Assembly: GCA_964605095.1 (NCBI GenBank)
Contig: CAZSBS010000171.1
Coordinates: 1-10,574 of the forward strand
Length of the DNA: 10,574 nucleotides
Direction: 5' to 3'
From: JAUWQU01 sp964605095
GTDB lineage: Bacteria; Planctomycetota; Phycisphaerae; SM23-33
Position numbers and translations under genes: made by a program. How positions within the stretch are numbered: position 1 is the first letter of the stretch; each line of letters opens with the position of its first letter. The notes below the pieces were generated by a model that ran no database searches, was not told the origin of the DNA, and was given only the letters and a program-made list of their open reading frames with translations. Positions 5,565-10,574 of the stretch are shown piece by piece.

Positions 5565-7262
5565 ATGACAGGCAAACGCACAAAGGTTTTTACCTACGAC
5601 ACCACCCTGCGGGACGGTTCGCAGGCGCTGGGGGTGAGCCTTAGCCTCCAAGACAAGCTGCTGATCGCCCAGGCTCTGGACGGGCTTGGAATCGACTACA
5701 TCGAGGGCGGCTATCCCCTGAGCAATCCCAAGGATGAGTCGTTCTTCCGGGAGGTCCGCAAGCTGCCGATTGGCCACAGCCGCATCGCCGCCTTCGGCAT
5801 GACGCGCCGCCGCGACAGCCGGGCCGAGACGGACGTCGGCATGACCGCCCTGCTGGAAAGCGAGGCGCCGGTCGTCACGGTCGTGGGCAAGAGTTGGGAC
5901 CTGCATGTGACCGAGGTCCTTTGCGTGAGCCTCGACGAGAACCTCTCCATGATCGCCGACTCTATCAGCCTGCTGGCCAAGCGCCGGCGAGAGGCCATCT
6001 ACGACGCCGAGCACTTCTTCGACGGCTGGCTGGCGAATCGCGACTACGCCCTGCGGACACTGCGGGCGGCCCATGAGGCCGGTGCGGCTTGGCTGGTGCT
6101 GTGTGACACTAACGGCGGGTCCATGCCGCAACTCGTGGCCGAGGCCGTCGCCGACGTCCGCGCCGCGATGCCCGCCGCCGCGCTTGGCATCCATTGCCAC
6201 AACGACTGCGGGCTGGCGGTCGCCAATTCCCTAGAGGGTGTGACGCACGGCGTCCGGCAGGTTCAGGGCACCATCAACGGGATCGGCGAGCGGTGCGGCA
6301 ACGCGGACCTGACGACGCTGATCGGCAACCTGGCCGTCAAGCTGGCCTGCGATGTTCTGCCAGGTAAAGCGATGTCGAGGCTGACGGAGGCCAGCCGGTT
6401 TGTCTACGAGGTCGCCAACCTGAACTTCCAGGAGAGCCAGCCTTTCGTCGGCGCGGGGGCCTTTGCCCACAAGGGCGGCATGCACGTTCACGCCGTGCGG
6501 CGCCAGGCGAGCACCTACGAGCACATGGACCCGGCCCTGGTGGGCAACGCCCGGCGCGTGCTGGTCAGCGAGCTGTCGGGCGTATCGAACATCGCCGCGA
6601 CCGTGCCGGAGAAGTTCGGCCTTTCCGGCGACCGGGCGGCCCAGAAGCGAATCCTCGACCGCGTTACGGCCATGGAGAACGAGGGCTACCAGTTCGAGGC
6701 CTCCGAGGCCAGCTTCGAGATGCTTATCCGGCGGACGCTCGGTGGCCACTGGCACCGCCGCCTGTGGGAACTCGACCACTACCGGACGGTGATATACAAG
6801 CATAATGACGTCCCGGCCGAGACGGAGGCCATCGTCAAGATCCGCATCGGAGAGGCTGTTCCACATACCGTGGCAGAGGGCGACGGGCCGGTAGACTCGC
6901 TCTACAAGGCCCTGCACCTGGCCCTTCGTCAGCAGTACCCCGCCGTCGATGAACTGCACCTTGTGGACTACAAGGTTCGCGTGGTGAACACCGCGGCCGG
7001 GACAGCCGCCAAGGTTCGCGTTCTCATCGACTGGCACGATGCGGCGACAATGGGGTATTTCGGCTCGGTCGGCGTCAGCGAGAACATTATCGAGGCGTCC
7101 TGGCTGGCCGTGACCGACGCGATCGAGTATACGGTTCTCAATTCCGTCAGCCCGCGGGGCGCCAAGCCCCGCGCGAGGAAGAAAGAACGCCCAGGGATAG
7201 CAATCCCTGGGACTCGAAGCCTCACGCTCCGCACGCGGAAGAAGAAAACCCGAAAGGCTTGA
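5565..7262 (+). CDS. cimA: (R)-citramalate synthase
   Basis: Condenses pyruvate with acetyl-CoA to (R)-citramalate, the first step of the pyruvate route to 2-oxobutyrate and so to isoleucine; cytosolic. The 565 residues hold an HMGL-like TIM barrel with DTTLRDG at 12-18 (catalytic Arg16, metal ligand Asp17), DTNGG (181-185), and HCHND (210-214) with the metal-binding histidines. GTINGIGERCGNADL (235-249) and AFAHKGGMHVHAV (299-311) follow. YEHMDPALVGN and VLVSELSGVSN are the signature of CimA rather than LeuA or homocitrate synthase. Residues about 415-526 form the LeuA-type regulatory domain, ending at the usual SVGVSENIIEASW...IEYTVLN. The final 39 residues (527-565) are a basic extension encoded by hairpin repeats. 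The ATG is fixed by a stop at 5529-5531 with no other start between, although no good Shine-Dalgarno is seen. valS follows after 6 bp. Confidence 0.95.
   Translation: MTGKRTKVFTYDTTLRDGSQALGVSLSLQDKLLIAQALDGLGIDYIEGGYPLSNPKDESFFREVRKLPIGHSRIAAFGMTRRRDSRAETDVGMTALLESEAPVVTVVGKSWDLHVTEVLCVSLDENLSMIADSISLLAKRRREAIYDAEHFFDGWLANRDYALRTLRAAHEAGAAWLVLCDTNGGSMPQLVAEAVADVRAAMPAAALGIHCHNDCGLAVANSLEGVTHGVRQVQGTINGIGERCGNADLTTLIGNLAVKLACDVLPGKAMSRLTEASRFVYEVANLNFQESQPFVGAGAFAHKGGMHVHAVRRQASTYEHMDPALVGNARRVLVSELSGVSNIAATVPEKFGLSGDRAAQKRILDRVTAMENEGYQFEASEASFEMLIRRTLGGHWHRRLWELDHYRTVIYKHNDVPAETEAIVKIRIGEAVPHTVAEGDGPVDSLYKALHLALRQQYPAVDELHLVDYKVRVVNTAAGTAAKVRVLIDWHDAATMGYFGSVGVSENIIEASWLAVTDAIEYTVLNSVSPRGAKPRARKKERPGIAIPGTRSLTLRTRKKKTRKA
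7154..7211. repeat. Two back-to-back hairpin repeats inside the 3' end of cimA
   Basis: The first hairpin pairs GCGGGGC (7154-7160) with GCCCCGC (7166-7172) around a five-base loop. The second pairs CCCAGGGAT (7190-7198) with ATCCCTGGG (7203-7211) around AGCA. Both stems are perfect, and both lie in the codons for the non-conserved C-terminal tail of CimA (RGAKPRA and RPGIAIPGT). The second resembles dispersed palindromic repeats that I recall from planctomycete genomes, though this needs a genome search. They are not terminators, because no T-run follows and valS begins 57 bp later. Confidence 0.75.
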
Positions 7263-7268
7263 CCGAAC

Positions 7269-10200
7269 ATGACTGAGGAACTGGCAACAGTCTACGATTC
7301 CAAGAGCGTCGAGGCGGAAGTTTACGCCCTCTGGCAGGCCGAGCGAAGCTTTGCCGCCAACCCAGCCGACCCCAGGTGCGCCTATTGCATCGTGATCCCC
7401 CCGCCGAACGTTACGGCCGCGCTGCACCTGGGCCACGCGCTGAACAACACGCTCCAGGACGTGCTGGTTCGCTTCCGCCGCATGCAGCAGTACAACACGC
7501 TCTGGATGCCGGGCACCGACCACGCCGGCATCGCCACACAGACCGTCGTGGAAAAGCGGATCATGTCCGAGGAGAACAGGCGCCGCACAGACTTCGCCCG
7601 CAAGGATTTCGTTGCCCGAATCCAGGCATGGAAGGACGAGTACGAGGCCAGCATCACCAACCAACTCAAGAAGATGGGCTGCTCGTGCGACTGGGACCGC
7701 CAGCGGTTCACAATGGACGAGGTCTGCGCCAAGGCCGTCAGGAGCCTGTTCTTCAAGCTCTTCTCTGACGGCCTGATCTACCGCGGCAAGCGCCTCGTCA
7801 ACTGGGACCCCGCCACGCAGACGGTCCTTGCCGACGACGAGGTCGAGCATGTCAGCATCGACGGCCACTTCTGGTATTTGCGATATCCTCTGGTCGAGCC
7901 TGCGGAGGTTGATGGCAATACCGTTACCCACATCACCGTCGCAACGACGCGGCCTGAAACGATGCTGGGCGACACGGCCGTGGCGATGAACCCGCGGGAT
8001 CCGCGGGCCGCGGCGCTTGTCGGCAGGAAGGTCCGGCTGCCGATCGTCGGGCGAGAGATTCCCATCATCGCCGACGAGCACGTCGTGCTGCCCGATCCCG
8101 GCAGCGCCGACGAGAAGGCAAAGTTTTCCACCGGCTTCCTGAAGGTCACGCCCGCACACGACCCGGACGACTACGCTATTGGCCAGCGGCACCTGGACGA
8201 GATTGCCGGCGAGCTGCACCCGGGCGAACAACTCGACGAGGCAACGAAGAACAAACTGGTCTTCATCAACGTGATGGCCCCGGACGGAACGATCAGCGAC
8301 AAGCACGGCTGGCAGGACGCCGACGCGCCGGAGGCCCAGAACCTGCTCGGCATGGACCGCTTCGAGGCCCGCCAGGCGGTCGTCGAGTTCTTCCGCGCCG
8401 AAGGCCTGCTGGAAGAGGTACGCCCCTACCGCCACCCCGTCGGCCACAGCTATCGCAGCCACGTGCCGATCGAGCCGTACCTGTCCGACCAGTGGTACGT
8501 GGCGGTGAAGAAAGAGATTTCAAATCCGGAATCTCAAATCTCAAATGCGGAATCTCAAATCTCAAATCCGGAATCTCAAATCTCAAATCCGGAATCTCAG
8601 ATTTCAGATTGGGTCGCGGACCACGCGGACTTGGTGGAGCAGAAGGACGGCGTCGATTATCTGGCCAACTCCGACGTGCCGGTTGATTCGTTGGCGGGCT
8701 TGGCGCTTGCGCCGCTGCTTGACGGGCGTCTGCACTTTACGCCGGAGCGGTACGCCGTGAACTATCGTACCTGGCTGGAGAACCTCCGCGACTGGCCCAT
8801 CAGCCGGCAGCTCTGGTGGGGACACCAGATACCAGTCTGGTCGGCTGAAATGTCGTTTTATGAGTTCAAGAGCAGATGTGCCCCGGCGCCCGCGTCTTTG
8901 ATCTCCGAGAGCGGGGAAGCTTGCATTCGCGCGGTCCGAGAGGACGGCAGCATGTTCGCCATCAGCGGCCGCGATGGCGCTTACGAGGAGTTCGCCAGGC
9001 TCAGGGATACGGTCCCGCCTGAAGAGCCGCTGCGGTGGTACGTCTGCTTGCGCAACGAGGAATCCGAATTGCTGCGTATGCCGGAAGGCAAGACCAACGA
9101 GCAACTGACCGAGGAAGGTGTCCGTCGGGACGAGGAATGGCTGAGCGTCGCATCTGAAAGCAAGAAGGCTACTTGGCAACGCGTCAAGGCCAGCGAATTC
9201 CTTGCCGGCGCCGGCTTCGCGCAGGACCCCGACGTCCTCGACACATGGTTTTCTTCCGGCCTCTGGCCGTTCTCGACGCTTGGCTGGCCCGAGCAGACGC
9301 CGGAACTGGCGCGGTACTACCCCGGCGACGTGCTTTGCACGGCCCGCGAGATCATCACGCTCTGGGTCAGCCGCATGGTCATGCTCGGGCAGTACTGCTG
9401 CGGCGGCATACCGTTCCACGACGTGTTCATTCACGCGATGATCCAGGACGGACAAGGCCGCAAGATGTCCAAGAGCCTGGGCAACGGGATCGACCCGCTG
9501 GTGGTCATCGACAGCCATGGCGCCGATGCGATGCGGTTCACGCTGGTCTCGATGACCACCCAGACGCAGGACGTCCGCATGCCGCTCAAGGAGATCGAGT
9601 TGCCCGACGGGCGAAAGGTCAACAGCTCCGAGAAGTTCGACCTCGGGCGCAACTTCTGCAACAAGCTCTGGAATGCCTCGCGGTTCGCGCTTATGAACCT
9701 CGCGGGCGCGCCGCCCTGGCAGACCATCGGCCCCAAGGCCAACCTCGCCGACGCGTGGATCCTCAGCCGGCTCAACTCCACAATCCGCGACACCACGGCC
9801 GCAATCGAGTCGTTCCGGTTCAACGAACTGGCCGACACGCTCTACCACTTCATGTGGGACGACCTGTGCGACTGGTATCTGGAGATCGCCAAGATGCGGA
9901 TCGGCAAGGGCGCCCAAGAGCCCAAGGCCGTGCTCGCCCACTGCCTTGACGTGCTGCTGCGCCTGCTGCACCCGATAATGCCGTTCATCACGGAGGAAAT
10001 CTGGGGCAAGCTCAACAGCGTCGCGCCCGATCGAGGGCCCACCGGCGAGAGGGCCGAGAGGCTGCTGGTGACCGCCCAGTGGCCTTACGCGGACGCCGCC
10101 GCGATCAGCCAGTCGGTCGAGGACGAGTTCGCCCTGCTCCAGGACATCATCCGGCAAATCCGCAACGCCCGCATCGAGCACAACGTCCCGCCGAAGCAGG

Positions 10201-10574
10201 CGGTCAACCTGGCCGTTGAGGCCAGCGGCACGCTGGCGAACCTCATCAGCGAGAACGCCGACCTGATGCGCAGCCTGGCCAATGTGGACCGCGTCAGCGT
10301 CCAAGCCCATCTGGGCGAGCGGCCCGCCAACGCCGCCGCCATCAGCTCCGGCGGCGCCAGGCTATACGTCCTGGACATCATCGACGCCGCGGCCGAACTG
10401 TCCCGGCTGACAAAGCAGGCCGAGACGCTGCGAAAAGGTATCGGCGCGATCGAGGGCAAGCTTGGAAACGACAACTTCCTTGCCAAGGCCCCAGCCGACC
10501 TCGTCCAGCGGGAGCGCGATCGCATGGCTAAACTCAAGGCGGAGCTTGCGGCCGTGGACGCGGGATTGGCGGCG
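7269..10574 (+). CDS. valS: Valyl-tRNA synthetase (3' end beyond the window)
   Basis: Charges tRNA-Val with valine and edits mischarged threonine; class Ia, cytosolic. 1102 codons are present without a stop. Residues 46-56 (PPPNVTAALHLGH) carry the HIGH motif as HLGH. ATTRPETMLGDTAV (225-238) and TPAHDPDDY mark the CP1 editing domain. QWYVAVKK, WLENLRDWPISRQLWWGHQIPVW (ending at 524) and DPDVLDTWFSSGLWPFSTLGWP (from 653) belong to the catalytic core. KMSKS is at 732-736. NFCNKLWNASRF opens the anticodon-binding domain. The last visible 70 residues are the C-terminal coiled-coil arm, so only a little should be missing. It is much longer than the 951 residues of E. coli ValRS because of insertions near 413-473, including a 21-bp tandem repeat array, and 525-652. 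AAAGG at 7253-7257, inside cimA, is the likely ribosome binding site. The gene is co-transcribed with cimA, 6 bp upstream. Confidence 0.96.
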   Translation, partial: MTEELATVYDSKSVEAEVYALWQAERSFAANPADPRCAYCIVIPPPNVTAALHLGHALNNTLQDVLVRFRRMQQYNTLWMPGTDHAGIATQTVVEKRIMSEENRRRTDFARKDFVARIQAWKDEYEASITNQLKKMGCSCDWDRQRFTMDEVCAKAVRSLFFKLFSDGLIYRGKRLVNWDPATQTVLADDEVEHVSIDGHFWYLRYPLVEPAEVDGNTVTHITVATTRPETMLGDTAVAMNPRDPRAAALVGRKVRLPIVGREIPIIADEHVVLPDPGSADEKAKFSTGFLKVTPAHDPDDYAIGQRHLDEIAGELHPGEQLDEATKNKLVFINVMAPDGTISDKHGWQDADAPEAQNLLGMDRFEARQAVVEFFRAEGLLEEVRPYRHPVGHSYRSHVPIEPYLSDQWYVAVKKEISNPESQISNAESQISNPESQISNPESQISDWVADHADLVEQKDGVDYLANSDVPVDSLAGLALAPLLDGRLHFTPERYAVNYRTWLENLRDWPISRQLWWGHQIPVWSAEMSFYEFKSRCAPAPASLISESGEACIRAVREDGSMFAISGRDGAYEEFARLRDTVPPEEPLRWYVCLRNEESELLRMPEGKTNEQLTEEGVRRDEEWLSVASESKKATWQRVKASEFLAGAGFAQDPDVLDTWFSSGLWPFSTLGWPEQTPELARYYPGDVLCTAREIITLWVSRMVMLGQYCCGGIPFHDVFIHAMIQDGQGRKMSKSLGNGIDPLVVIDSHGADAMRFTLVSMTTQTQDVRMPLKEIELPDGRKVNSSEKFDLGRNFCNKLWNASRFALMNLAGAPPWQTIGPKANLADAWILSRLNSTIRDTTAAIESFRFNELADTLYHFMWDDLCDWYLEIAKMRIGKGAQEPKAVLAHCLDVLLRLLHPIMPFITEEIWGKLNSVAPDRGPTGERAERLLVTAQWPYADAAAISQSVEDEFALLQDIIRQIRNARIEHNVPPKQAVNLAVEASGTLANLISENADLMRSLANVDRVSVQAHLGERPANAAAISSGGARLYVLDIIDAAAELSRLTKQAETLRKGIGAIEGKLGNDNFLAKAPADLVQRERDRMAKLKAELAAVDAGLAA
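8523..8606 (+). repeat. Four 21-bp tandem repeats, in frame within valS
   Basis: Four units of 21 bp (8523-8543, 8544-8564, 8565-8585, 8586-8606) follow each other without gaps. Each begins AAT(C/G)CGGAATCTCA. The second differs from the first by one base, the third is identical to the first, and the fourth differs only near its end. A degenerate fragment (GAGATTTCA) precedes them. Each unit encodes N-P/A-E-S-Q-I-S, giving residues 419-446 of ValS. The units are about 38 percent GC, in sharp contrast with the gene around them. The unit has no stop in any plus-strand frame nor in one minus-strand frame, so such an array can enter most coding sequences without truncating them. Confidence 0.92.

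Noticed and set aside
6231..8462. Long minus-strand open frame (743 codons) across cimA and valS
   Set aside because: It runs antisense to two strongly conserved enzymes and crosses their junction, with no family features of its own.
8523..8606. CRISPR array
   Set aside because: The 21-bp units are directly adjacent, with no spacers, and they continue the valS reading frame.
8604..10310. Long minus-strand open frame (568 codons) opposite valS
   Set aside because: Antisense to the conserved ValRS core. It starts at the repeat edge and shows only composition-driven sequence.

Overview
GC-rich bacterial DNA holding four protein genes in two divergent blocks. I read it as a planctomycete (Planctomycetota, possibly a Phycisphaerae-like lineage). 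The reasons are the citramalate synthase with an EGGYPLSNPKD signature, a valyl-tRNA synthetase with large insertions, a large secreted S55-type peptidase next to a beta-propeller protein, and compact GC-rich palindromic repeats of the type I associate with that phylum. This assignment comes from memory of families, not from a search.

Left block (minus strand, about 104-4979). A secreted SpoIVB/S55-type peptidase-like protein (2937-4979) is followed by a secreted beta-propeller/Ig-like protein (104-2638). Both begin with Sec signal peptides and lie in the same direction, so they probably work together in the cell envelope. The 298 bp between them carry a symmetrical array of six small hairpins (2690-2900), which is two inverted copies of one REP-like element.

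Middle (4980-5564). This 585 bp divergent control region contains a near-consensus sigma-70 promoter (TTGACT, 16 bp, TATAAT), about 180 nt of structured sequence, and a strong intrinsic terminator, all on the plus strand. An upstream segment could pair with the 5' arm of the terminator and prevent its formation. The unit is therefore either a small RNA gene or an attenuated leader for the genes downstream. A 55-codon open frame fills it, with its ATG at the predicted transcription start.

Right block (plus strand, 5565 to the window end). Citramalate synthase (cimA) and valyl-tRNA synthetase (valS, cut by the window end) are 6 bp apart and almost certainly co-transcribed. CimA makes the precursor of isoleucine by the pyruvate route, and later steps of that route are shared with valine synthesis. 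The pair links branched-chain amino acid supply with its use in translation.

The most unusual theme is repeat DNA inside essential genes. The last 39 residues of CimA are encoded by two back-to-back hairpin repeats. ValS carries a low-GC array of four 21-bp tandem repeats, in frame, inside its catalytic region. With the intergenic array, three different repeat families occur in about 6 kb, and two of them have been absorbed into coding sequence without breaking the frame.
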